64,000 bases of DNA from Caprimulgus europaeus (lineage: Eukaryota > Chordata > Aves > Caprimulgiformes > Caprimulgidae). Below, piece after piece: positions 12,540 through 27,500 of this stretch. The translations under genes and the position numbers were made by a program. The stretch spans positions 186,001 through 250,000 of the forward strand of contig OU015544.1 of assembly GCA_907165065.1 (NCBI GenBank), written 5' to 3'. The stretch's first letter is position 1. Each line of letters begins with the position of its first letter. Under the pieces are notes generated by a model. It had not been told where the DNA came from. It did not search any database and saw nothing but the letters and a program-made list of their open reading frames with translations.

Positions 12540-15500
12540 TTACTGCACTGGCTGCAAAAACTCTGATGTGAACACAGCTTCTGCATAATCCTCACAAACA
12601 TCCTGCAACTCTGCTGCCACATCACACAGGGCTTCTTCTGTTAGTTGCTCTGCAAGACTGAGGGAGAGGGAGGGAAATAAAGAAAAGGAAAAGTTTCAGA
12701 AAGTCAGATTCCAAATTCCAGTACTAATTCCATTTATATCAATGCTGTGATTTTAAAAGGCAAATACTCAAGTTTTTTTCATTCTTTCTACTGCTTAGCC
12801 CAAGAAGAGATCTGATATGTGTTGTATAAGATATCAGAAATTCTTTTATCAGTCTGTTCATAGCAAAGGACATCTTTCAGGCTTAAAAGTGTTGAGATCT
12901 CAGTTGCTTCCTTTCTCAAACTCTTCAATAGTAAGCTTGCTTTGAGAATAAGAGTTAACATACTGTGGTGCTCATTCAAAGGCCACTGAAGGAAATGGGA
13001 AGCTTCTAAGTGATTTTAGCTGCCAGTGAATCCAGCCTTATTGAGAGCAATAAAGTTTAAGAAAAAGTGAGATGAGAAATTTCAATTCTCAGCAACCTCT
13101 GGACCACAGCAGAAGTTACAGAAGGGAAAACTATTTCACTGTAAGAACACAATTGTTCACTTGCTTCTTGAAAACTTCTGTTCAGTTTTGCATATATTCT
13201 AAAATATCATAAAGTCAGTCTTTGCAAGACCTTCTGAGCATAGCATGGGAGTGTTTCTTTTAAACATTCTGAGATACTATTTTATATCAAAAGATTTATA
13301 ATGCCCTCTGGTGGTAAGAATAAGTCAATGAGGCATGCTGGGTATCGGATTGCATTTGTAGTTTGATTTCAAGTAACAGCATGTACCAAGCAAATGACAG
13401 CAGTGGAATTCAGCTGTCAGGAGATTCACTGCCATTTAATCCATCTGCCAATCCCAAGAAGGTGCCAGTCCTTGAACTTCCCAGCCTCACACCAATTATA
13501 AAAAGGACTACAGTTCAGAAGGCAGAATGACAATACTGAGAACTGCCAAGGCGTTTTTCACGGGTTTAGTTCAGTAGATCCAGAGACAGTGGTCTAACCA
13601 CAGTTATCAAAACATTTGCCTACTTATCTGCAGTTGGGCAAACCATCAACACACGTGATTAACTTCATGCATTCAAATCATGTCAAATATTGCAGGACCT
13701 GTTCCCAGAAACACTGATGCGGATGCCAAATGTTACTCAAATGAGCTGTATCACTGATTCCAATGCTACCTACACTAAAAATGTGTACAGAAGTTTAAAA
13801 ACTCTTTGCAATTAAGCCTGATATCCAATCTGCCAATACAGACAATTACACAAACCACTCCATCTAAAACCACTGATGTCAGATTTTGTAATTCTTTAAT
13901 ACTCCAGAGTTTTCTTCTTTCATTTCTCTCCTCCCATAGTCAGAAGCCTCCTAATTTCCACTCTGCATGGAATTAACTGCCCCTCTATGCCAACTGTTGT
14001 TGTGCCAGTATTTCTTAAGTTCTGAAGACACAGGACTAGTAAGATTCAAGTTCAGCCTGTATTTCCATGCTTTTTTTGGGCTGGGACTTTTTAAGACAAA
14101 TAGGTGATTTCTGAAATATATCATACATACTGAAAATTATTTATAGGCAATTATAGGCAACCACTCAAGAAAAGCACAAGGAAATTATAACTAGTGATAT
14201 AATTTAGTTGCTATACCTGTTACTGAGCAATCAAAACACTTAATCAAGCTTCGGTGTAAGGGTGGGTAAGTCAGCTTACAGTGCCCTGCTTGCTTAGCAA
14301 ACATTGAGCGTGATAACCAATTTTTCTTCACCATGAAGTGAACAGCACGAAGGCTGTTACTTTTTGCTTCTTCACCTCTTCTATTTGTACTAAGGGATAG
14401 TAAGATTCCCTTAGCCACACTGGCCCACAGTGAGCTCCATGAAGCATGAAGACTTGTGGAAAAGGAAGCACTAAAATCTGTGCTAAGGCCAGTGGTCTCT
14501 TTTTAAAGAGTATCGACTGCTGTTCCATGAAACATCAACTTCATAATCCCTCACCACAAAAATTAAAATTTGCAGAGTTGTTTAGAGTGCTTTATTTCTT
14601 TTTCACTCAGTAAAAAAAGTTAATTTTCCTTCAGTTTACCTGTTGATGATAAGCCTTCTGAAAATAATGTTACCCTGTGTTTCACAGAGTTGTTTTTGTG
14701 GCAACACCATAGAAAGATGTGAAAAATAATTACTCCTCCAGGACATTCTGCTCCCATATCCTTTCATTTTATCCAACTACCTTAAAAATCCATGAACACC
14801 AACTACCAGTAGAGAAACAGTCCAATAGCTGACTGCTTCTGGCTTTTGATCTGGAATTTAAATAGCCCTCTCCGCACTCTTTTCCTGAATAAGGACAGAA
14901 AAACCTTTTCATCAGCCGACACATTCACTTCAAAAACACAAAGACAGTTCATATACCTCTCAGCAATCTGCCATGGATTGAAACTGCCTACTGCCTCATG
15001 GGAAATAAGCTTTAAGTGATCCTCATATCTGCTGTTATAATCCAAGATGCTCTGAAGCATATGCCTTGGCACAGAGGGAGACACACAGCACTCTTTCTGT
15101 AGAGAATTCCGAGTCCGGGGCTGCAGAATGTAATTTCCAGTCTGCAATTTCTCCTCTGCTTCTTTGTTTTCATCAGTATCACTGGAAATATAAAATAGTC
15201 ATTAAGCCAGAACTAGATTTGCAAGTATCTTTTTGAAGGATCAGAAAATCTCTTCAAATAGTAACCATAATTTTCTGTAATGAAAACACTGTAACACAGA
15301 CACACAGCTCACATGCTCTCAGTTTAGTGTAGGGCCAAATATTCTACTTACTTGCCATCAAAAAGTTTTTCAAATAAAATGTCCGTTTCTGGCTCTGCAT
15401 TCCCAATTAATTTGGTTATCTGAATTGGATGAGGAGATGTAGGTCTGTTAGCTAGTGATGCAATTTGTTGTTCTAGAAGGAAGAAAATAATTTTTTAAAT

Positions 15501-18500
15501 TGTTTCTTTGGAAGATAAAAACTACATCTGCTACAGTTAAGTCCTGACAAAGCCTTTTGCGTCTTTTAAGGAGAAGTCCTTCAGATAAGTAAAGTTCTGA
15601 AGGTGACAAGCTCTTAAAACATAAATTCAATATAGGCTTTCCAAGAGCTCGATGTGTTAAATCTGAGCATTTTAGAAATTCTACCTTTACTATAAACAGT
15701 TTGTTGTGTGAGTGGATGCTTCTAGAGGAGAGCTAGAAAATACCACTCTAAAACTAGTGTAGTCTACTAAGCTTGGCAGTAAATCCAAGACACAGAAAAA
15801 AAAATTCAGTAAGATTTGGGCTAAATCTTCACCAGTCTTATTGTGAGATTTTCAAACTGGTGTAAAACAACGCAGTTCCATTAAAGTCAGTATGTGATCA
15901 GATACTCGGCTTGGAAAATCAGTATAGCTTCACTGTTATACTCAGTCACATAGCAGGATAAAGAACAGAGCAGGAGGATGGGGAAAAACAAGCATAAGTT
16001 ATTAGCATGCCACTGTGGCAAACAATATTAAAGTAGGTACACTTACATACATACCAAAATATTGTTTGGAATGCTATCTTTCATTAGTGAACAGTTTCCT
16101 ACTAGTATTACTTACATCCCTCTCAATTAAAAATTTAATCTGATGTGAAAAGTTAGTTATGTCTTTCATCTGAAGGACTTTACATTCTTTTATTTTCTAT
16201 CCAGTAAAAACAAGCAGGAAAAATGTGATTAACGTGAACTGGAAGCAATCCAAACTGTGTTTTTTGCTGAAGCACATTGGATAATTAATTCTGTACAGAA
16301 AAATCCAGATTTTTTGAGGCTATGAAAATTAAACTTGCATGTATGCCCCAAGATCTAAAAACAGTATCACCATCACTTGAAAGGAATAAGGAAAGAGAAA
16401 AATCTTCTAAGCTTAAGTAATTTAACATTATCTTCTATGTACTGCCAGAAAAACCTGTCATGGATTCACTGCTACACAATATTTACTTAACATTTACTCT
16501 TGAACTCTAAGCCATTTAAACTGGTAGTTTATTAAAAGAAAGAAAATGGGAGAAGCAAACTAGAAGATAATTGTCTGCTTGTCCTGCCTAAGCAAATCAA
16601 CAGCAGGAACAAACTGAGACTGTTTCACTATACCTGACCTCAGCTTGTGAACTCTTAAGAATAGTTTTGGATTCATCAGCATGAAAATGATTACTGCTAA
16701 GTAATGGTGTTTCAAAGGAAATTCAGTCAAATGAGAACACATTAAATACTCTTTTCAGGATTAAGATTTATAGATTTGCCGGTGCCCTTCTCAAAAATGA
16801 AGACAGGCAAGTCACAAATAGCTTTACAAGAAAACGAGTGAAGTGGCTTTAGGATATCTCAGACTTAGAAAGTAAACTAGCTGTCTTCTGGAGCAAATTC
16901 AAGTAGCTTACAGATGAATTGGAGCGTATGTACTAATGGAATATCATCTTCACTCTAGAAAAGTCATTACTCACATTTTGGCAGCAAAGAAAATACCTAA
17001 GCTAAGGAATGACAAATGCCTAGAAAAGGGACAACATTCAAACTTAACGTTTGATGATTGGAAATACGTGTTAAAGATTCCTGTCCTTCAGCTAAGGTTG
17101 CACTAGCAGTGCTTTCCATCCAAATGCAACCCCATTAAACACAAGTAGAAAATGACAACTTGTTCTCAGAAGGTATCTTTCCTCTTTAAATATTGATTTT
17201 AGAACTGTATTTTAGAAGCAGTCCTCTGAAAGGCACACATACAGTAAAAAATGTGTCTGGATGGTGCTATTTGATCACACATAATCCAATGATTTGGATT
17301 TCAAAACATTGGAATTTAAAGATACAGATTACAAGAAAACCAAGTTGCATTAGAAAGACACTTACCCTTTTTGCCTTCCTGGGCCCAGAACTCCGAATCA
17401 CTGTACACAATCTGGGTGAATCTCCTTCGTACAGCCTCCTGGTATCTCTGTTTTGAACATACAAAATAAATCAATCAACATAACACTTAGCAGTTCAGCT
17501 GTGCTACTTATCACCCAATAGGAAAGCAGGTCATGATCCTCCTTAGTCAAAGGAGGCTTATTTTGCCTAGTTAACACAGAAAAGGGATAGTAGGGGGTTG
17601 AAAACACAGATAATCATCTCCTTTAAAATGCCATACTTGAAAGCTGAACTCTAGCCAGTACCATGGCAAGTCCTCCCATTTTGGATCAAGAGCAGTTAGC
17701 CAAACAACTGAAGGGCTCTCACCGCTGTTCCTGCCTTACCAACAATGAATTCAAATGTGTGCTTAAGTGCCTTATATGGATAAGGACACTGCACAACACA
17801 GGCTTCATGCTTCCAACTTACAAGCAGATCTCTAGAAGCAAATGGTCCTAAACTCAGTAGTTCTAAGTTACCATAAATTTCACAGAATAGGAAGGCTAAA
17901 ATGGGACTTGAACCAAAAACTTAGGAAAAAATTGATCAAAGAAAAATTTTAAGAGAGCAATATATGAGAAAGGTCAAGTCAAATAAATTATAACCTCATG
18001 AATATATACATAGACAAATGGATAAATAAGGGCACAGATAAACATGTGTTCATCTGACTTCCTCATGTTGACCTGTAAATTATTTTGGATTGCCAGAGCA
18101 GGTTTCCTTGAGATGCTCATACTACTAGAATGCTAGGATCATATATTACAAAACAATGGGGAAAAAAAAAATAAATTTATAAATATTAAAATACTTTCCA
18201 ATCTGTGATACAATCAACATAATCACCATACTGATTCTCCCATTCACATATGATGATCTAAGCCACAAAGTCTTGAGGTGGGAAGCAAACTCTGGTCTAC
18301 CAACTCCAAAGTCGGCAATAAAATCATTAGGGCAAACACTCTATCCTTACATGTGCTGCTGGAAGTGCAAACTCCTTCCAAGTCTTTAATTTCATACACT
18401 GATCCAGTCAGACCTTACTTCATTTAAGAATGTAGGTACAGATACTACACTTCATGGATAGTAATCAAGAACTTGTGACTAATGAGACCAACCAAGAGAT

Positions 18501-21500
18501 TAAAAAAAAAAAAAAATCTTACTTCAATTTCTTCCATTCTTTGCAACATTAACCTCAGACTATGAGTGTCAGCCACAGGCAGAGGCACAGTGTGGAGTCT
18601 CTCATCCTGCTCCATACTCCACAGTTCCTGAGCAGTGTCTTCCAAAAGATCATCCAATAGCTTTTCACTGAGAATATCTGCATTTGCTGCAACCTGCTAT
18701 TTAAAAAGAAAAGAAAAAAAGAAAAAACCTCCACAAAACTAAAAAACCCACCACACAGCGAACGCAAGAAAGAAATAAAACAAAAACAACTGAGGGGAAA
18801 GATGAGATGTTTCCTTTCAATAAAATATCAAATAAATTCCTGGTTTTGTTCCATTCACACAATAAGCTAAATCAGTCAGCTACCGGTGGTAATGAGTAAA
18901 TATAGAGGACCCAGGCCACAGCCATAGGTTTCAGTTGTGTCACTGTTCATTCACCTGTATTATTTTATATGAAAACATTTTTCCCCCTAAGCAACTTCAT
19001 GCATTCAAAGTCACATCAAGCAAAAAATATACAAAAGAGATAATGTTAGAAAGAGCCTTCTTGTTGTTTCATGTTGTACATGATTAAAAACCAATACTTT
19101 AGAAGGCACACGGGCCCATACAATGACACTATTCTAAAGATGTGGCCTATGTAAATTGAAATTCCTAAGTTCAGGAATCAGTACGACTTTTCCAGATGCG
19201 TTCTGCTATATGGCAAAGATAAATATTCATCTTAAATGTCAAACAGCTTTACCCTATGACATACAGATAGAATATACCCTCTTAGCTGCATGAGTTAAAA
19301 GGTGTTTTTTAAATGAAGAAACCTTCAAATGACAGTTTGTTTCCAAGGAGAGATTGATCTTCTAAATAAAATGTAAATACTCTCATGATAATAATTTTTT
19401 CTGTATTATTACTCATTAATATTACTAGTCCAAATTTATTTAGTCATTAAACATAGTATTATAAGAATTATTAAAATGATCTTGTCAAGTCCAGTCATGT
19501 TCAGCATGGAACTGTTATGACTGTTCAAAAACAATTTAAAAATGCATCTACTTGACAAGAGGCTAACAAAAAAAAAAAAAGAAACCAACACATAATGCAG
19601 CTTTGCCAAACTTCATTACAATAATTCAAGACCCACATACTGAAATGGTGGAAATACACTCTTTAAATGTCCAAAACTGTGTTGACTACATAAATATGAC
19701 TTGCATTCAGTTGAAAAGAAACTGTGTGTTGCCCTTGAATAAATATTTTGCAGCTCTAAGGGCATTCTTTAAACAGTGGCATGAGCTTGACTATACTACC
19801 TGTGTTCTATCCAATAGAGGTTCTAAGCGCTCCTGTACTGCCTTCTCATCTTTGTCTTCATACTGGGTTGAAGAAGCACTTTCTGACCTACACACAAAAA
19901 AACCCCCAACAAACACATAACAATGCTGTTCTGAAACATAGTATGACAATAATTTAAAAAAACCCAAACACATAAATGTACTTTTTGGGGGACTAGTGGG
20001 AGAGAGGAGAAGACCATGTCAGATCTGACACCATTTATTAGCTTTTCAAAGTAAGTCATTACCTTAACTTTTGTATTTTTTTCATTTCTTCTCTGCTAAG
20101 GTCAGTTAGAACCTTCATTCTTTTTGAAGTTTCTGCTTCAAGCTGCACTAGTCTTCAAAAGTAAAACAATAATACAGAGGGTTACAAAATGCACACTCTA
20201 ACAATGAAATCATGTGATTCTGTGTATCACTTTAGAAAACTTGCAAAAAAACTTCAGAAAGAAAATTAATACTGACTTTAAGACTGTATAAGCCAGAAAA
20301 TTCTGCTGACAACCAAGAACATTCAGTTATGTTTCTGCTGCTGGCAAACAGGCACTGCCCAGAGAGACAAACTCCTTACCTTACCGTGCACACGGCCTAC
20401 TACAGATCCTGCTTCAAACGCCACAAATGGGCATCCTGGCCTACAGGATGCTGAATATAGTTTAAAATAAACAAACCTGCACCCCATTACTAGCCAGAAC
20501 AAAGATACATATTTTGTCCTTCTGGAACAGGGAGATAATATTTACCTTCTTAATGCAGTGTGAATATTCTGCACACCATGTGTTTTGTTGATGCCCTGCC
20601 TAGCACAGTTTGGCCTGTGACTCCCAGATAATACTTGGGCTGGATCTGGGAAAGAGCATAAAGCAATGGCGCTTCTCAGGCTCTATGAATGAGACCACTT
20701 TGTGTTGGGTGGGAAAAGAATACAACTATCCAGTAGCGAGCTGTGCTGTGCCACTTGCCTTCATGGTCTGACTTCCAGGCCAAATCCACCCTATTTACTA
20801 GAACAAATACAGCAGCATTTCCATGCAAAAGCAAAGATGGGTTCCACTAGACTGTGAACATACCGCTTGGGTGAAACAGGTGGAGACGTAGGGTTTGGAG
20901 GCATGCAGGGTATTCTCCTCTCCTTATCAAGTTGTTTCTTCTCTTTTAGCTGGGAAGCTATAGTTGTCTCTTGAAATTGGGCACGCTTTCCTTGAGTCTG
21001 TACCCATCTTGATTTCAGAGATTTCTGCATTCCCTTAAAATTAACACAATCACATTAAAAACTTGTATTCCAGTCACTGAATTTTTAAAGTATTTTGCAT
21101 TCTGCTTCAGAATTTGTCTTGAAGTCATGCCTGCTGGTTTTGTTGCACAGTTGACATACGTGGAGGTTTTACAACTGATTTAAAAGGGAAGTACAACTGT
21201 GCCTCAACAGAAGATATACTTAATCCTGCAACTTATTATTTTTGCAAGCAATTTCAATTTTTCCAATGTTGCTCTTCATGGGAAAAAACCTGTTTTGAAA
21301 TTTTCAGAATTAGACTCTATGTTAACTCTTCATAAATCCAAATAGGTTTCCAAGGTAACATTTTATTCAGTCATGAAACTATAATATTGCCATATTTGTA
21401 TTTGCTACAAGGACACTTAGACTAGTCCCCTCAGTATGAATTGTTGAAATGCTTAACCTTCTTGCTGACAATCCTCACCAACAGATATATATGGGAAGCA

Positions 21501-24500
21501 GTGAAAGTTACATATGCATACATCTATGTTACTTTATCAATCTGATTTTTCAAGCTGCAGATGATACTCTGAGGAAAAGAAAGAAAAGCATATAGTTAAA
21601 AAAATCCAACTATATGCAAAATTTAGCACTTTGAAATATTATTAAAAGAACTCATTTGTTTGCATTACAGAAGCCTCTTGCTGATTGCAAGAAGGACTTA
21701 CCAGAAACCAGAATTTGTATTGTGAAGTTTTATAATTTCCCTAATCAATGAAGTAAAGCTAACTTATATCCTCCTCTTAACATAAGAATTAGCACATTAC
21801 TGCTGAGTGCATTTTTCATGACAGAGGATGATCAACAAGAGGCAAACATTTCACCTTTAATGTGAAGTTGAAAAATAACTGCTAATTTCAAACATAAAAC
21901 TAGTTTCAGTTAGTTTTCCTTGCTAATTCTGTTATTCATTGCTTCTAGTTGTACAGTGCGTTTCCAAGGAACAATAACACTACTTAAAAAAAAAAAAGAT
22001 AAAATAATCATAGCCACTAGAAAGAATGTAGGCAGATGACATGGTTCATCCCCTTATGCCTCCTAGCTCAGAATAAAAAAAGTGGGAGGATGTGCAAAGC
22101 TTGACCCTGTCTTACATTGTACAACAAATCCCAGAGGGCAAGTAAAAGAAAGCATAAATTCTTTTATCACTTCCATACCTGTGATTTTGCAGGTAATAAC
22201 ATGCCTTTCTTCTTCGAAGGGCCACTTTCAATGATGGGATATTTTTTTACAGCTCTAGCTGTCACCAATGCATCTGTCCCTCCTTGTAAAGCTGCATTTC
22301 CCTCTGGAGTAGGCGAGCAATTTTCTTCTCGGAATTTATTGTGCAATGTACGAGCACAACTGTTCGCCTTTTGAACTGCTGAAATATTTGCAACATGTCA
22401 GTGTTTATCCATATCAAAAATAATAAACAAACTTTCAACTTAAGTTCAAAGGGGCAAGAACCATCTTTATTTCTACATTTAGTACTTTGGTTATGCTAGG
22501 TATACCTAATCATGAACTTTTAAGCTCTACCATAATTTAAAAACAAAACCAAAACCCCCTTGTATTTCCTGACAAGCATTAAATAAATTGTCTTTCTTAC
22601 ACTGTTTCAATGAACAGGACATTTTGGCATTTTTGTGCATCGACATATTTACACATCTATAGATATTTGAAAATACACATATATATGAAAATCATGGGAA
22701 AGCCTTTGGGAGTAATTGTCATATGAGGCCTAGGCAGTGATAACAAAACATTCTTTTTTAGGCAGCAAGACATGTGGAAACTGTTAGGTGCTTCTCAATA
22801 TACTGTCTCTCTGGACTGTCAAAGATTAATTCATTTCATAGAATTCTTCTCACCCTTACCTAAGGGTAGAAAGGAATACTTACTATTCTAGTAAAAAACC
22901 GTATGAGGTATGAGAAAGACACTCCAAAGATGAAAAACAAGTAACATAGCTTATATAATAATGTAATAAGCTATAATGGCTTTCATAAGGTATCAAAATA
23001 TTTCAGGTGGTAAATTTATCTCACAACATTTTGAGAAAGAATAAAGCTTGTTCCCTTTCATGTATGAAGTAAAAGAATAATAAAGTAAATCAGTGCCCAA
23101 AGGTTGCATGGCAAACTAGTGAAAAAACCCAAAGTCTTCAGGTTAACTATCAGTTAACATGCCTCTAGGTACTGAAACTGTGATTGCTGTGTGGAAGACA
23201 TTAACACTGATGAACTGGCAAGAATAAAACAGACACCTCTCTCAAAAGTAGAGAAACTGCACAAAGCAAGGAAATACTGAGCCAAGGCTTCAGTGTATCT
23301 TTTCACTGTAAACAGCGAAATGTTAAACAACGAAAGCTTTGCTGAAGATTTGCTAACAGTCAGCAACTTTGCATTCCAAATAATATACAGTATTATCTAG
23401 GTATGCACCATTAATGTCAACTTGTGAATTGCCATTTAGGTGTACACTGCAGAAAAACAATCCAAGCGTAGCCCATGGTAAAAGAAATGGACAAAAATAG
23501 GAAGAACATTATGATAACAATAATATAGTTATAAAGAGTCATATAAACCTGCAGGTCTGTCATCTCAGGGGAACAAATGAAAAAAATGCATAACAAAGCT
23601 CTGAATCTGATAACTACATATGGGCTGTTATACACTTCTGACCAACCATACATAACATACTACAAAATTGAACTGCAGATGGTAAGTTAACTGATAAAAA
23701 TGTATTTAATAATTAAAAATACAAACCAGTCAAGAGACTCCTGGTAGCTGGAGGTTTTCTAGGTTCTTTTCCATGCTGTCCCTTTAAGATGAGAGGCATG
23801 TTTTCTCTTTTTGGAGATGTAAGCTGCTTTCTGGCTGGAAATGTCTCAGTGTTCTTTGGAGATTTGCTCTGAGATGCTGAAATACATTTCTTCACTTTCT
23901 TGGGTGTTTGTTTCTTTTCCAGCAGTGAATCCAGATCCTGCATCAAACATTTCAAATTTTGATTACTTTCTCAGTAAACGTGATATAATAATGAGAAGCA
24001 AATTCCAGAGACTCTAAGTAGTTGGAACTGTTTGGGTGTGGTTTTGGTTTTTTATTTTTGTGGTAGTGATTACTCCTGATAGCTTGTTCATGCAGAAGCT
24101 TCTTCATATTATTAACTTAAATATTACAGAAAAGGCTGGCATTTTTGTATTTACAATTGATTCCAGCAAATTATCTGCTTACAGCATATTCAAAAAGAAA
24201 TGGACACAAAGCCTATAGTAAAAAAAAAAAAAAGTGCTCACACAACTATGGTAAGACAGACAGACACTTCTTCCAATGCTAAGTCAAAATCTAAACAATT
24301 CTTCTGTCTTTCCTGTTCCCAGGCAGTTAGCACTGCTACTGTTCGCATAAGTGTTCAGAATAGCAAAATTAAAAACACAGCTCTTAAGGTAGAACAATAT
24401 TTTAAGGAAAATAAAATATCCTACAGCTATTGTATCAGTTGCTTTTACTGAAATTAATTAAATACTGGTTTCATAGTAGTTCAGGTTACATAGGTTCTTA

Positions 24501-27500
24501 TTGAAAAAAAAATCTTGTAGGTAGGAATTGCAGCAGGAAATGTAAATCAGAACTTTTCTGTTATACCAACAACATATTTTAAGACATCAGGTATCACTAA
24601 CAAAAGCCATTTGAAGGGTACAGAGCTCAAGGAACTCTTGTAGCTACAACTTTATCTCCTGCCTGGACAATTCTGCACGCACCACCATGTGTGAGGCTCA
24701 GATGCTCATCACTAATCCTGATGACTAAAGCATGCATAGCAAAACAATAAATACGTAACTTCCACCAATATAAAAATGCAATTCTTTCAGTCCTGAAAAC
24801 AGGAAATGAATCAGAAACTGGGGCTTTGTTACCACTATCACTACCAATCCTCATTCTGCTAGGAGAGCAAATAAAGACAGGAACAGCATCAACAAGAACA
24901 GTAGCAAGTAGCTTCCGTGTTTAAGATGCAACTCTATTTTAGACCACCACTATTTAGGAACATTAGAAATGTATTTATAAATTTGAAAATATGGCCTTCA
25001 AAAAAACCCACCAAACCACCAGTACAATATTCTGCCATTTCACAAACACATAATATATTTTGCAGTCTCATATTTCACTACATCTTTGCTGCCTTAGCAA
25101 AACCAAAATGTTTTTTCCTACCTCAACTTGCAGCAATATATCTATGATAATGTCAGAAATGGAAGAATCCACTTCTAGTTTGGCAGAACACAGTGACAGT
25201 TGTCGAATGAGACTGCTCAGTTCCTTGTAGTGGGTAGGAATCTGCTGTTCTGTTTGATCTGTAAACTGATTGGCAAATGCCTGCAAGGCCCGTACAGCTC
25301 CTCTGTGTGCTGCTGCCAATCTGGATACTGCTTGAGACTGGAAAAAATGAAAAATGCATGCTTTAATAGCTATAGTTTCTATGAATACTGATGCTATTCA
25401 AAGAATTGTTGACAAAATTTCATGGAGAAACACTCAGGCTTGGGATAATTCTGATGGATAATGAGACCATTTGTGAGATAAACCAAAACAGGCATTTAAA
25501 TAATCTACTAAAGGTACTACAAAACAGTATTTGTATCAAGTATCATGCTAGCTTCAGTTAAAATAGCCTGGTTAAAACACATTCTAATGTCCCAACAGAG
25601 TACCATAGTCATAGGTTTGACCTTAACACACAATTCTACAAACATAGAACGTTCTCCATCCTCCAGTTTTTGTTACAGTGGAAAACGCAAGGATGGAAAT
25701 GCACAAGAGAACAACAGGACAATATGGGCCACAGTAAGCATGATCTCAGCACTATCTTTCTTAAAGATGCTGATCAGAGAAGAACATCAGAAAGGAGGCT
25801 GATAAGACATCAACTTGAAGTTAAAAAAGTAGTCAAGAATAGAACACTTATTCAGAAAAGGAAGTGGAATGAAGAAAGAATTAGAAGCCACATAAAACCA
25901 GAAGAACAACAGTTGCCTTCTCCAGTTTACTGTAGACATGTAAGAACTGAGGAGAAGAGGGAAGCAGCAAAGGCAGTATCAGACCAAGTGAGATACACTT
26001 CCACGAGAATGAGATAAAAGGTGCAAGATAAAAATAAATCTTCCCTTCTGGAGAGGGCTCAGGTGTACCATAGACAATCAACTAGCTAGAAAACTTTCTG
26101 TCAGTAAGTTACAGCCTGAAGGATAATTACATCTTACCTTTTTAGTATGCTTGATTTTATGAGGACTCAGTTTCTCTAAATCATTCTGAATTTCTTTTAC
26201 CTGTTTATCATGAAAGAAAGGGGAGAGGGAAAGGTCAGTCAGAATTAGCTCCATGTCTATAAATGCACAATTAATCTTCCCTGTAACTTCTGACTAGAAG
26301 TCCAAATTTTCCAATGGTGGTGCTCATCTCTCTGTCCAGTCATAAGAGAAATTAATCACAACATTCAGACCTAAACTAGAATGCCATGGAAGTTCTGAGA
26401 TAACCTGATCAAATTTCTCTTGTTTCAGTTCATTTTTGTCAAATTCATCACAACAAACTAGCTACTATACATACCAATTTCAAATGCTGTTTCCTACCTG
26501 TTGCTGGAGTACATACAGCATCTGAGCTGACCGTGCAGCTTGTTTCTGTCTCCTAGTGCAAACTTGCTGCTCTTTATCAGGATCTAAAATTTCTCTCTCT
26601 CTCCCTAAAAAGCATGAAATGTAAAGTTTTATGTTTTAATTTATCCTGTGAAAATCCCAATTAAGACATGATAATAAACATAATTTAGCAATAAGACTCT
26701 TTCATGCAGAACCAATGTACAGCGTATCATATATTTTGCACGTCTCCCTTGAGCAGTAATGCTACTTATTTTAACTCTACATCATGTTTCTATTCAGAAT
26801 TTGACTAAACATTCTTATACAATATGGCTTATTAGTTATAGCTTGCAAAATCACATATGACCACTTAGTTTTATGACTAGGTTGCAGGTAAAGCACTCAA
26901 AGTTAGGAAAAAAAGAGACAATGCTGTGTATACTGGGGTTGGCTGGCATGGAGCTAGTTTTCTTCACAATCACTAGTATGATACTGGTTTGGGTTTATGA
27001 CTAAACCAGCATTGATAACACACCAGTATTTTGGCTGTTGCTGAGAAGCACCTGCACCAGCACTAAGGTTTTCTCTTTTTTCAAATATGCCCTGCCAGTA
27101 CGTAGGCTGGGGGTGTGCAAGAACCTGGGAGGGGACACAGCCAGGACAGCTGACCTCAACTGATCAAACAGATATTCCATGCCATGCTCAGCAACAAAAT
27201 AGGCCATTTTTTGGGGGAAGGTAGCCATTGCTCACAGACTGCCTGGGCATTGAGTCTACTTGTGGGAGGTAGTGACTGACCGCCTTTGCGTTACTAAACT
27301 ATCCTTATCTCAACCTCTAAGTTTTCTTACTTTTCGTCTTTGTATTCTCTCCCCTGTCCCTCAGGGGGAGAAATGAGCACAAGCATGTGGCACTTTGCTG
27401 CCAACCAGGGTTACCCACAACACAGTGTCAGAAAGCACGCTAATCATGCTCCTACACAGGCATAAATTAGGTGAGTCAGATTTGTGAAATGAAATTTTAC

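Noticed and set aside
20341-20460. Possible extra KIAA0753 exon with a donor at CACG|GTAAGG
   Set aside because: Acceptors nearby give either a stop codon or a phase that cannot join exon 9; no family residues appear.
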